Assembly: GCF_000313135.1 (NCBI RefSeq)
Contig: NW_004457343.1
Coordinates: forward strand, 407,321-471,320
DNA length: 64,000 nucleotides
Origin: Acanthamoeba castellanii str. Neff
Lineage: Eukaryota; Discosea; Longamoebia; Acanthamoebidae
Reading direction: 5' to 3'
Position numbers and translations under genes: made by a program. The notes below the pieces were generated by a model that saw only the letters and a program-made list of their open reading frames with translations, ran no database searches and had not been told where the DNA came from. Within the stretch, counting starts at the first letter, position 1; each line of letters starts with the position of its first letter. Below, piece after piece: positions 25,803-35,066 of this stretch.

Positions 25803-25874
25803 AGGGGACGCCCGGGTTTGAACCGGGGACCTGACGATCTGCAGTCGCCTGCTCTACCACTGAGCTACATCCCC
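25803..25874 (-). tRNA. tRNA-Cys (anticodon GCA)
   Basis: The minus strand folds as a standard 72-base tRNA. The acceptor GGGGATG pairs with CGTCCCC. TA at positions 8-9 precedes a D arm GCTCAGTGGTAGAGC. The anticodon arm has loop CTGCAGA, so the anticodon is GCA. The T arm is CCCGGTTCAAACCCGGG, and the discriminator is U73, the identity base typical of tRNA-Cys. No intron and no encoded CCA. It sits inside the short region between the divergent SerRS and DCTN6 genes. Confidence 0.96.
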
Positions 25875-25981
25875 CTGTATGTATGCTGACCTGCTTCAGA
25901 TATAACATCTGGGCTATTGCGCTCGCCCTTGTTATTTGCGTTGTTGGCTTTGCCAGAGTTCATCGTAAAATCACAAGAGAG

Positions 25982-26971
25982 ATGAGCAAAGTGTATGACC
26001 TTTCCTCTTCTTCATCTTTGGATGATGCTCACTGTGCATTATAATGTGTTGGTGATGGGCTATGAAGCAAGGGTGTGGTGTCGGTTTCATCGGGGGCCGT
26101 CGTGCCGAAAGATTGCACGCTGGAGGGCAACATACACATAGGCGAGGGCACCGTGCTTCATCCGCGCTGCAAAATCATCGCGGAGAAGGGCAGCATCACT
26201 ATCGGCAAGTACAACATCATCGAGGAGCACTCCACCATCGTCAACTCGCATGGTACTCCACAATTTAACCATTGTTTTTTAACCACGAAAGTGCACCTCG
26301 CTAAGCCAGCTGGCTCTGCAGAGGACGTGATGCGGATCGGCAACTTCAACCTCATCGAAGTCGGCGCTCGTAACCTTCCCTTCTTCCCTTTCTCGCCCGC
26401 ACGCGGCTGACCCATGTCTTGCTGCGCCTCACAGAGGTGAACTCCCGACGGATAGGCGACCGAAACACGATCGAGATCCGCTGTTCGTCTCTCATTCCTC
26501 TGCGTGTGCGGTGGTGCGTGTGCGTGTCGTCCAGTGCGCGCACTTACCCGTCCCGTGCGATCGGATTGTTGCAGCGGTGCTGGGCGAGGGCACGGTGGTG
26601 GGCAACGACTGCGTGGTGGGCACCGGCGTGAAGCTGCCGCCCAACGATGTCCTGCCCGACTCGGTGGTGGTCCACGCCCCGCGCAACAGCCGGCGAACAC
26701 TCTCCGATACCAAGGAGGTCGGAGAGAAGCCCCTCTACCCCACCACCACCATCTTGGCTCATAATATCAAACTCACCGCCGTGACGTGCGTGTGCGTGTG
26801 CGTATCATCGTGGTGTGTGGTGTGTGCCTGCAGGCGCACATGGGTCTGCACACGCGACACCAACAACTGCTCGCTGCAACGCTGCCCAAGTTCCATCCTC
26901 TTCTCAAGCCCAACGTCGCAGGTTCACCGTCCACCGCAACGCGGGCGGCCGGCACCACGGCCGCAAGCTGA
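25982..26971 (+). CDS. DCTN6: Dynactin subunit 6 (p27), left-handed beta-helix protein
   Basis: Subunit of the pointed-end complex of dynactin, the dynein cofactor. Exon 1 is only MSK (25982-25990) before a GTGTATG donor. Exon 2 joins in phase to give MSKGVVSVSSGAVVPKDC. Hexapeptide repeats characteristic of the left-handed beta helix follow: GNIHIGEGTVLHPRCKIIA, GSITIGKYNIIEEHSTIV, RIGNFNLIEVGA, RIGDRNTIEIR, and VLGEGTVVGNDCVVGTGVKL. The C-terminal helix RHQQLLAATLPKFHPLLKP matches the family's closing motif. The order and spacing of blocks agree with animal DCTN6. Five or six exons. The first-exon assignment is inferred because the frame upstream of exon 2 is stopped. Confidence 0.87.
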
Positions 26972-27071
26972 TCACCGTGACCGTCCACCCCACACCACCA
27001 CGACGACGACGACGACAATGATGATGATAGAGAAGCGCACGACAAGAGAAATGTACATTGGTGCTGTTTTA

Positions 27072-28015
27072 TTACTTGCTGCGGAGGACACTCGCCTTGA
27101 ACTTGTTTCGGATGGCGACCACGAACTTGGTGAGGTCTCCTCCGTTGCCGTTCAGTGCCTCCACCATCGCCGCCAGACCGTCCACCGGTGGCTTACACTC
27201 CTCCACTGCGAGTGAACAAGAAGAAGAGGAGGAAGAGAAAGAACGCAATGTCAGCAGAGATAGACAAGAGGAGGAAGAGGTAGAAGAAGACAGCAAAGGG
27301 AAGACGCACGCACCGTGATAGCGGTCTGAGGAATCGAGGTGCAGATCAAAGGAGAACTGGCGCATAGGGTGGTTGGGGTCGATGTAGACGAAGATGAACC
27401 TCATGTGATTGATCCCCACCCGCTGCAGCTCGAGGCCTAGCCGCTCGCGGTACCGATTGACGTCCTGCGCGAGGGCCTGCAGGCTCTGCGCGTGCTCCCT
27501 CTGTCGCTCGGCCAACTGTCGGTCCTGCGTCACGAGCTTCTGGTGCTGCTTCTCGACTTCCCGCTTCCTCTGCTCCAACTCTTGGGGCAGGAGGTTCTCC
27601 TTGTCGCGCAACTTCTTTATCATCTGCTGCAATCGCTTGAGCTCGCGCTCCTCATCGGCCAGCTCTGAGATCGCAAAGACGAATGAAAGGTGGCGCTTAG
27701 CGAAGAAGGAGATAAGAAGGGGGGGGGGGGAGAAGCGTACCTTGGCGCACGCTCTTTTCCGTTGATTCAGCAGATTTCATCTGTTGATGAAGGGAAGCAA
27801 CCTCTCCTGAAGAAGAGCGATAAGGTCAGTAGCGATTTGGTATCAGAATGCGAGGAGCAAAGCATACCAGTGTACTTGGCCGTCGCATTTTGGTGCTTCT
27901 TTTTGATGTCCTCGACATTTCGAACTCGCTCTTGCATCCATTTCTGCAGCTCCTGTCTTGCCTTATCCATCTCGTCCACCACCTCCGAGCTATGCAAGTT
28001 CTGCATCATCATCAT
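27072..28015 (-). CDS. SPC25: Kinetochore protein Spc25 (Ndc80 complex)
   Basis: One of the four Ndc80-complex subunits; with Spc24 it anchors the complex to the inner kinetochore. The N-terminal two thirds is coiled coil (ARQELQKWMQERVRNVEDIKKK, then ERELKRLQQMIKKLRDKENL and KQHQKLVTQDRQLAERQRE). The C-terminal globular domain carries the family signature: LGLELQRVGINHMRFIFVYI, DPNHPMRQFSFDLHLDSSDRYH, an intron at about 27210-27312, and VEECKPPVDGLAAMVEALN. It ends KASVLRSK. About 200 residues, as in other Spc25 proteins. The start is the first of four consecutive ATG codons (28015); the frame opens further upstream only at a TTG. Two E2F-type sites lie 43-83 bases upstream. Confidence 0.85.
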
Positions 28016-28057
28016 CGGCTCTTTCTCAACGATCGCACCTCGTAGATGTGCCCGCCG

Positions 28058-28098
28058 TTTCCCGCCAAAAGCAGTTCTGCTCCTGTTTCCCGCCAAAA
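28058..28098. promoter_or_regulatory. Two identical E2F-type sites (TTTCCCGCCAAAA) upstream of SPC25
   Basis: The 13-base sequence TTTCCCGCCAAAA occurs at 28058-28070 and again, identically, at 28086-28098, 28 bases apart. It matches the canonical E2F/DP recognition sequence. Both copies sit in the 238-base region between the divergent SPC25 and kinase start codons, closest to SPC25, a gene expected to be cell-cycle regulated. Sequence match is direct; binding is inferred. Confidence 0.7.
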
Positions 28099-28253
28099 GT
28101 GTATCCTGGCTACGCTCTTGTCACCTGTCGGCAAAAACAGAAAATGAACCTGCTGACGTGGCCGAGCACAAGTGGTTGAGGTTTTTTTGGTGGCCTTTGT
28201 TTTTTTGGAGTCCGTTGCGACCAGGTACTTTCGTTTGTTGAAGTGTTGGTGCG

Positions 28254-29844
28254 ATGGCGCAGTGGAAGGTCAATTTCGACGATTTGGATCTCGGGGAGCG
28301 AATTGGCAAGGGTAATTTTGGAGAGGTGTACAAGGGAACCTACTTGGGCACTGATGTCGCCATCAAGAAGCTCTTCTTTGTCGATGACGATTTCATGCAG
28401 AAGTACATCGAAAGAGAAATGGACACACTCACGTACGAACTCCATTAGACTACCTTCTCCCTCCTTCTGTTATTCATCATCATTTCCTTTGCTCTTTCTT
28501 CCCTAGGGGCCTTTCCCATCCCAACATCGTGCAGCTGATGGGCCTCTGTATCGAAACGGACGACATGTACATCATTACTGAGTTCATTACTGGCGGCGAT
28601 CTCCGGTCCAAGCTGAAGGACAAGTCAGTGGAGATGGACTGGAAGCTGCGCGTGGGTAAGCACTCACCTCACATTTCCTTATTTAGTGCTCGAATTAACC
28701 ATTTCGATCGCTTGGCTGGGTGAAGAGGTGCTCAGGGATATCGCCCTCGCGATGAACTACTTGCACTCCAAGAGCATCATGCACAGAGATTTGAAGTCGC
28801 ACAATCTTCTGGTACGCTCCCCCCTTTTTTCCACATTCTTAGCCATCCGCTTTACCAGTTTCGAGATTGCCGTTTTCTCACTCGCTTTCGCTTCTGCCTC
28901 AAGGTGGGTGAAAACTGGAAGGTGAAGGTGTGCGACTTTGGTCTTGCGCGCTCGGCTCCTACCGAGGGAGAGGAAGCCAACCACCTCATGACCATTGTCG
29001 GAACCAACGAGTGGTCCGTTCCTCGTGCTTTCTTCTTCTACTTCTACTTCATTCCGTTTTCTTATGAAGGCCGTTCACGTGAAAGATGTTGTTGTTGAAA
29101 GATTGACCTTTCACCTTTCCCCTCCGCAGGATGGCGCCCGAGGTTGCCATGGGCGAGAGCTACGACAAGTCTGCCGACGTCTTCTCGTTTGGCATGGTCA
29201 TCTACGAGCTGATCACCCGCGACAAGCCTCCCATGCGCAAGCTCAAGGACTGCTACGCTTTCAACGGCGACGACCACGCCGGTGCGTTCCTCCTGTAATC
29301 TTGTTCTCTTCTTCTCTTCTTCTTGCGGCTGACCTTCTTCTTCTTCTCTTCTCATCCATGATCAGGCAACATTCCGAGCGACACGCCCCCCGCGCTGTGG
29401 GATCTGCTCCTTCTGTGCGCCGCTCGGGACCCGCAGGACAGGCCCGACTTCAAGAAGGTGGTCGATTCCCTGAAGACCATCCTCGAGAACCTCCCGGCCA
29501 AGGCCGTGAAGAAGTCGACCGACTCGGGCAAGAAGAAGTCGACGAAGAAGGCCGCCACCGCCGACAAGGAGGAGGACGGCGAGAAGAAGAAGAAAAAGAA
29601 GAAGAAGACCACCGCCGAGAGCGCCGAGAAGGAGGAGGATGGCGAGAAGAAGAAGAAAAAGAAGAAGAAGACCACCACCGAGGGCGCCGAGAAGAAGGAG
29701 GAGGACGGCGAGAAGAAGAAGAAAAAGAAGAAGAAGACCACTACCGAGGGCGCTGATGGCGAAAAGAAGAAGAAGAAGTCAACTAAGAAGGACGACGAGA
29801 ATGGCGAAAAGAAGAAGAAGAAGTCGACGAAGAAGGCCGAGTAA
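28254..29844 (+). CDS. TKL-type protein kinase with a repetitive lysine-rich C-terminal tail
   Basis: A complete kinase domain in six exons. The glycine loop is IGKGNFGEVYKG, the catalytic Lys is in VAIKKL, the catalytic loop is HRDLKSHN, the metal-binding motif is VCDFGLAR, and MAPEVAMGE and SADVFSFGMVIYELI follow. LMGLCIETDDMYIITEF and the HRDLKSHN loop are typical of the tyrosine-kinase-like group, so Ser/Thr or dual specificity is likely. The domain begins almost at residue 1. After DRPDFKKVVDSLKTILENL comes a ~110-residue tail of tandem units EDGEKKKKKKKKTT plus an acidic linker, ending KKKKKSTKKAE. The tail may serve nuclear or nucleolar targeting or bind acidic partners; that is inference. 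Confidence 0.9.
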
Positions 29845-30180
29845 GAGCTTCTCTCTTCTCAACAAGCCACCAGCCAACGTTGTAACGCCAACGCCAACTG
29901 ACCTCTCGTTGAGCTTTTAGGCGTGCGCTGAGGCTGGTGGTCAACCTCTCTCGCACCACCTCCTTCTCTTCTCCTCCACTCGTAGCACCAACCCTTCTCG
30001 ACCAAGCGTATTTATCTGCTCCCTACTACACCTATGCCATCATGTATCATTCTCCTCTTGCGCCCAATAATAATTCTCTTCAACACCCGCACATGCACAA
30101 CATGTTACTATCGCACACACCGCACACACACAAGGAAAATAATAAAAAAAAAAAAGAAAAGTACCAAACAAGATAAATAA
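29845..30180. other. Intergenic between the kinase and the PPR-protein gene
   Basis: About 336 bases between two genes on the same strand. It contains C/T-rich sequence likely to be kinase 3' untranslated region, CA-rich repeats at about 30090-30131, and an A-rich tract at about 30134-30180 immediately before the PPR start codon. No coding sequence or RNA gene is visible. Confidence 0.45.
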
Positions 30181-32916
30181 ATGTGGCGGAGCAGGACATC
30201 AGCTGCCGTGCAGCGTGGGCTCTTCGTCGGCTCTCCGGGCCGTGGAGCCACCGCGGCGCCGCGATCGATTTCGCTTTGGGATGGAGAACGGCGCCGATCC
30301 CTTTGCACGAAGATTAGATTGGGAGCAGATTCGCGATTTCCTCCATCTTCATTGCTGTTGAATATTTGCAGCTGGCGCCGACCGACGAGTGCAGCACGAT
30401 TGGGGCACGCCACAAGGTCCTACGGTCGCATCGCCGAGAGCGGGCAGAGCCGAGCGCAGTCGGTCGTGGAAGAGACCGACAACGACGAGGATGAGGACGA
30501 CAGCGAGTGGGACAGCGAAGATGAGGATGTCGAAGATGACGATGCCCATCAAGCTGCGCAGCAAAAGAGCGGCAAGCCTAACGTGGCAGCTGCCAACTCA
30601 CGGCCGCGCAAGCAGGACACCGAGTGGCTGCCGCCCCGTACGTTCCTCGTGTGTGTGGTCAGTGTGTGTCGTGTGTGTGCGTGTGCTGACCGATGCATGT
30701 GTATGTAGAGGAGTTTAAGCAGCAAAGGCTGGAGAGCGAACTCGAAGCACTCCACGAGCGCCTGCTGGACGCGCAGCGAATCGACGCCGACCACTTGTCA
30801 CGTTTGGCCCACCAGCGGTACCGTCCCTCTGCGCAGCTGCGTAGCCACGCGCCATGGCATGACCAAAACTGATGGCGTTCCCCTTCTGCTGCTGCTTCTG
30901 CTGGCGAACCTTATGATGATCGATTCAGGTGCCTTCTGGTGAAAGACCCCGATGACGGTGTGCTGCAGTACATCTGGGACCTGGCCAAAGTGGTACTCAG
31001 TCCTATGTTGATACGCACGACACGCCCAACGACACGACACGACACGACACGACACGACACGACACGACACGACACGACACGACACGACACGACACGACAG
31101 ATGGGACCTGATCTCACCAACGCATTCGAACAGGGTCACACGCTGGGCATGGTGGGTCCCGACGCGTTCGGGATGCTGATGGGCCGCTTTGCCGCCCACA
31201 ACCGGATGGCCCTGGCCGAGGAGGTCTACGCCCACATCCTCAACGACCGCCAAGCCAGCACCGACAATGACGTACGCCCGGTCTCTCCATCTTAAACACA
31301 CACACACACACACACAACGCACGCACACAACGCACGCACGCACGCTAATTCTGTGGTGGTGCCGGCTGCAGGCCAAGACGCCCAGCGTCAAGCAGAAGGA
31401 CTTCGAGCATCTGATCACGGGGCTGGCTCACGCGGGGGAAGCCGACCGCGCGGTGGCCTATCTGCACCAGCTGGCGGCGAATGCGCAGAGCTCGCCCGAG
31501 GCCGCCGACGTCACCGCGTCACGGCCGGATGATGTGCTCAAGAACAGGAAACCGATCGACCCAGACACCTTCACCGCAGTAATTCGTGCCTTGACACGGT
31601 ACACACGCATAGCAACGCGATACACACGCACGCACGCACGCACACACACACACACACACACACGCACGCTGACACCACTCGACACTAACCACTCTCTTCT
31701 CCAGAAACAATGATGTGGACCGTGCACGCGGCGTACTTCGGGTCATGGAACAGACCATCTCCAACAGCGTCGATTCCCGTAACAGGTAAACCCGAATCAT
31801 TCGCGTTCATTTTTATAATAATAACAATAACAATAACAATAACAAATATACATAATAATAATAATAGTGCGACTGCTCACTGCTCTCGTTGATCGATTGA
31901 TTGTCTGCGCGTCAAGCTTGATGGCGGCCCGGAATGCGGTGAACGATCCCGAGGGCGCTCTGCGCGTGTTGGGCGAGATGGGAGGATCCGAGCCCGGCAA
32001 CGGGAACGTGTGGACGTACGTGGAGGCGGCGGAGAGCTACCTGCGGCTGGGCGACCGCGACCGAGCGCTCGCCCTCATCGACACCATCGCCGACCAGGTC
32101 CGACAGGAGGGCTCCAAACCCGGTGGTCGGCCGCGGCGGCCAAGCGCCCGCGAGAGCGAAAATGAAAGCGAAAGCGAAGACGAAGACGATGAAGTAGAAG
32201 AAGAACGAAGGGCGACGACGGTCGAGCGACAGGGCGAGCTCGACCTGTGGAACCAGGTGCTGGCGCGATTCGTGCAGAACGGCCGCACGGCCGAGTGCTT
32301 CGAGGTGTGGCGGCGGATGCGGGAGGGCGAGGGCCTCGCCCCGGACAACCGGACAGCGCGCCAACTCATCCGCGCCTGCGTGCAGGCCAAGAACATGGCC
32401 CGCGCCCACCAGGTCGCCACCAACATGCTCAAGTTTCACAAACTCAAGGTAACGTGCGTTCGTGCGTGTGCGTGTGTGCGTGTGCGTGTGCCGTGCGTGC
32501 GCGGTGTGCCGTTGTGTGCGCGTGTCATGCGTGGGCTGACCGTTGAGTGTTGACAGCTCGACTCGGCCGGCTGGAATGAGATCATTGAGGGCTACGCGGC
32601 CGAGGGCCAGCTTGAGACGATGTGGAAGTACGTCGAGAAGATGTACAGGGAGGAGGGGACCTACCCGGGCGCGACGACGTGGGACGTGGTCGAGCGGACC
32701 TGCAAGTCCCACGGCGTGTGGGACCAGTGGCGCGCCAAGGTGGCCCGCCTGAAGCAGGCCATCGACAGCGACAAGCAGAAGAAGGCGCAGGAGCGGACGA
32801 TGAAGAGGAACCAGACCAAGTTCACGACACGCCGACAGACCACCAACAAGAAGACCGCTGTCAAGAATAAGGCGAAGGAGAACCAGAAGGTGGTTCAAGA
32901 CAAGCAACAAAAATGA
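30181..32916 (+). CDS. Pentatricopeptide-repeat protein, predicted mitochondrial
   Basis: PPR proteins bind organellar RNA through ~35-residue helical hairpins. The N terminus (MWRSRTSAAVQRGLFVGSPG) is Arg/Ser-rich without acids, as for mitochondrial import. An acidic low-complexity stretch (about 30478-30545) follows. PPR-like units are visible as FGMLMGRFAAHNRMALAEEV (about 31167), FEHLITGLAHAGEADRAVAY (about 31400), NNDVDRARGVLRVMEQTI (about 31710), WTYVEAAESYLRLGDRDRAL (about 32012), LWNQVLARFVQNGRTAECFE (about 32245) and WNEIIEGYAAEGQLETMWKY (about 32570). The C terminus is Lys-rich (TTRRQTTNKKTAVKNKAKEN). About nine exons; one intron (31019-31100) is a GACAC repeat. The specific RNA target cannot be told. 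Confidence 0.82.
31019..31100. repeat. Intronic (GACAC) pentamer array
   Basis: An intron of the PPR gene consists largely of perfect CGACA/GACAC pentamers (about 14 copies at 31029-31098), the complement of the TGTCG arrays found in other introns of the window, such as 16083-16225 and 63416-63475. Confidence 0.85.
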
Positions 32917-33009
32917 ACGCGCTCCTACTTTCGCTCAAGATGACGATGTTTGTTGGCCTGGTGGTGGTGATGATGGTTTGGTATGGTCCCCCGCGTGTGC
33001 CGATGGTGA

Positions 33010-33243
33010 TGGCCAGAGCAGCCGATGAGGAGGAAGAGGGTGGCCTGGTCGAGGTCGGCGAGCGTGCGGCCAGCGTGCGGCCGTCGTCGAGGTCGTTCTT
33101 GGTCGAAGCCAAGACAAGGCGCTGGCTATCCGCCGGAATCCCTCTTTCTCCTCGACCTTGCGCTTCCCGTCCCCCACTGTCTCCGTCCTCTCGACTTCGA
33201 GCTGGATGACCTGACCCGTGAGAGTCTTGGCAAAGACGTGCAT
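33010..33243 (-). pseudogene. Broken ubiquitin-like gene (frameshifts, exact 11-bp duplication)
   Basis: From the ATG at 33241-33243 the first 35 residues align with ubiquitin: MHVFAKTLTGQVIQLEVE at the start and KVEEKEG at the end. The frame is then lost by one missing base at 33135-33142. In the next frame the ubiquitin-like text continues as IPADSQRLVLASTKNDLDDG RTLA. A second break follows: the 11 bases AGCGTGCGGCC are present twice in tandem (33061-33071 and 33072-33082). The third frame resumes with TLADLDQATLFLLIG and ends near the position of ubiquitin's Gly-Gly. Key residues are already divergent (R for K at several positions). It is either a decayed single-unit ubiquitin or a divergent ubiquitin-like gene broken by mutation or assembly error. 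It follows the PPR gene stop by about 95 bases. Confidence 0.75.
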
Positions 33244-33419
33244 GTTGTTGCCCGGTGGTTGGTTAGTTAGTCATGTTTGCACTTCGCCTTTACGTCATTT
33301 TTTACTTTTGAGTGGAAGCCACCACGTCTAACGTGTTGCGTGTCGTGTCGTGTTGCGTGTCGTGTGCAGTTTGCGTGAATAAATATTTATACTTGGCGAT
33401 CGTTTGAGAGGGGAGATGG

Positions 33420-34868
33420 CTACTGGCTCCAGCGCTGGATCATGTTCGATATCCAGTACTGGCCCTCCTGCGCTTTCATCAGCACGAAGACGTGATTGAT
33501 CTGCAGCTGCGCGTTCGACATCTACACGTTGAGGGCGACACACACATGTGGTTAGCATGGCCGCAACTCAGTTGATCAACGCTTGGGGGGATGGTAGGTA
33601 CCTGGACGGAGCCCATAACCAAGATGAGCACACTGCTCATGTCGGGTCCCGTTGGATGAGACTCCAGGTTCCTGATCTGTAGGTTACCGAGGTCCATCGG
33701 CAAGCTCTGGCATGGAGGGCCACAACACACCAAAGCGAGAGAGAAAAGAAAGAAAGAAGGAAGAGGAGCAGAGTAAGCAAGCGAGCAAGCGAGCAATTCA
33801 GTTGCGTGGTTGGTTCAGCTCAGCCTCAGTGGGTACCATGAACTGTTGCATGATTCGCTCGCGGCCTCCCAGCTTCTGGTCGTTCAGCGTCAAGCAGCTA
33901 TCATCCCTCTGTGCGTACAGAGACACACGGCACGCATGAGATCGTGAAGTAGAAGTAGTAGAAGAAGAAGTAGAGCGAGACGTACCAACAAAACTTGAAG
34001 CTCGCTTCTTCTGGCGGAGCAGAAGGCCTCGTAGAAGAACTTGACAAACTGGTGGGCCACGTCGCTGAAGCCGCTCGGGGGCTGCGGCTGTGGCTGGGCG
34101 GCGAAGGGGGAAGAGGGCTGAGCGCCAAAGGGAGAAGCCGCAGCAGCGCCGAACGGAGAGGAAGGAGCCGCGGTGCCGAAAGGAGAGGAAGAAGGAGCGC
34201 CAAAGGGACTCGAGGCCGGCTGAGCGCCAAAGGGCGAAGATGACGAGGCACCAAAAGGGGAGCTCGAATCTGAGGAAGGTGCGCCCTGGCGATCGCACAC
34301 AATGAAGCGAGAAGAAGAATTGAGCTGAGGATGACTTCATTTCAATCGGCAAATGACGCCGGCAGCATATTATTACCTCGTGGATATGCCTGCAAGTGTC
34401 TCCCCATCGACACGTCCCAGTTCGACTGTAATTGCGGCACACTTGTCGCTGGCCGCCTCCTCCACCTCCACCACCTCCACCCCCCGCCTCCGCCGCCACC
34501 GCCAAAAACGCCTCCAGAGAGACGCCCAAATGCGCTTCCTAATTGGTGAGGCTTCCATCAGTTCACTTGTCGAAATTTGAGAGATGAAGAGCAACTGAAG
34601 CAAAATCAAGGACAACGTGCGTACCTCCTCCAAAGGCATCCCTGGATTGATCTACTCTGTCGTTCCGTCCGTCGCCGCCACCTCCACCTCTGCCTCCACC
34701 GCCTCTGCCCCCCCGGCCTTGGCCTGATCTCACATGCTCGAACCGGCAGTTGTCTCCAAATTTGCAGGTGCCCGTTCGAGCGAAGTGATCGCATCGTCGC
34801 GAGCCCCCGCCCCCGCCGCCTCCACCTCGGCCTCCACCTCTGCCCCATCCACGATCATCAATCTCCAT
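33420..34868 (-). CDS. CCCH zinc-finger protein with FG repeats and an NTF2-like domain; mRNA-export candidate
   Basis: Six exons. Two CCCH fingers with C-x8-C-x5-C-x3-H spacing lie in Gly-rich sequence: CDHFARTGTCKFGDNCRFEH (about 34745-34800) and CRNYSRTGTCRWGDTCRHIH (about 34380-34440). Then follow seven SPFG-type FG repeats (about 34085-34275). The C terminus is an NTF2-like fold: HQFVKFFYEAFCSARRSELQ, SCLTLNDQKLGGRERIMQQF, NLQIRNLESHPTGPDMSSVL, and QINHVFVLMKAQEGQYWISN, ending MIQRWSQ. CCCH plus FG is the Nup42/NUPL2 arrangement of a cytoplasmic-side pore protein used in mRNA export. An added NTF2-like domain is as in NXF1/NXT1 or G3BP. This suggests an RNA-export or RNP-remodelling role; the combination is unusual. 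Divergent from the lipase gene by 198 bases. Confidence 0.8.
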
Positions 34869-35001
34869 TTCAGTGTGAGAGCAGCGGCAGGCAGGAATCT
34901 ATCGTCTTTAGCTATATCAAGCGCTGTTGATAAGAAAAAGCGAGATTAATTGTCTATCTCGAGCTGTGGCTTTCGTGAAGATTCAGGAAGAACGACAAAC
35001 G

Positions 35002-35009
35002 TGACGTCA
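35002..35009. promoter_or_regulatory. TGACGTCA palindrome in a divergent promoter
   Basis: The full CRE/bZIP palindrome TGACGTCA lies between the start codons of the CCCH/NTF2 gene (34868) and the lipase gene (35067), 58 bases before the latter. CREB/ATF-type bZIP proteins bind this octamer in other eukaryotes. One further copy occurs inside an intron (about 1513-1520), so chance occurrence is possible. Confidence 0.35.
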
Positions 35010-35066
35010 GCTAAAATGTCGACGATGGTTGTGTTTTTGCATTTCTTTTTTATATCGAATTAAAAG

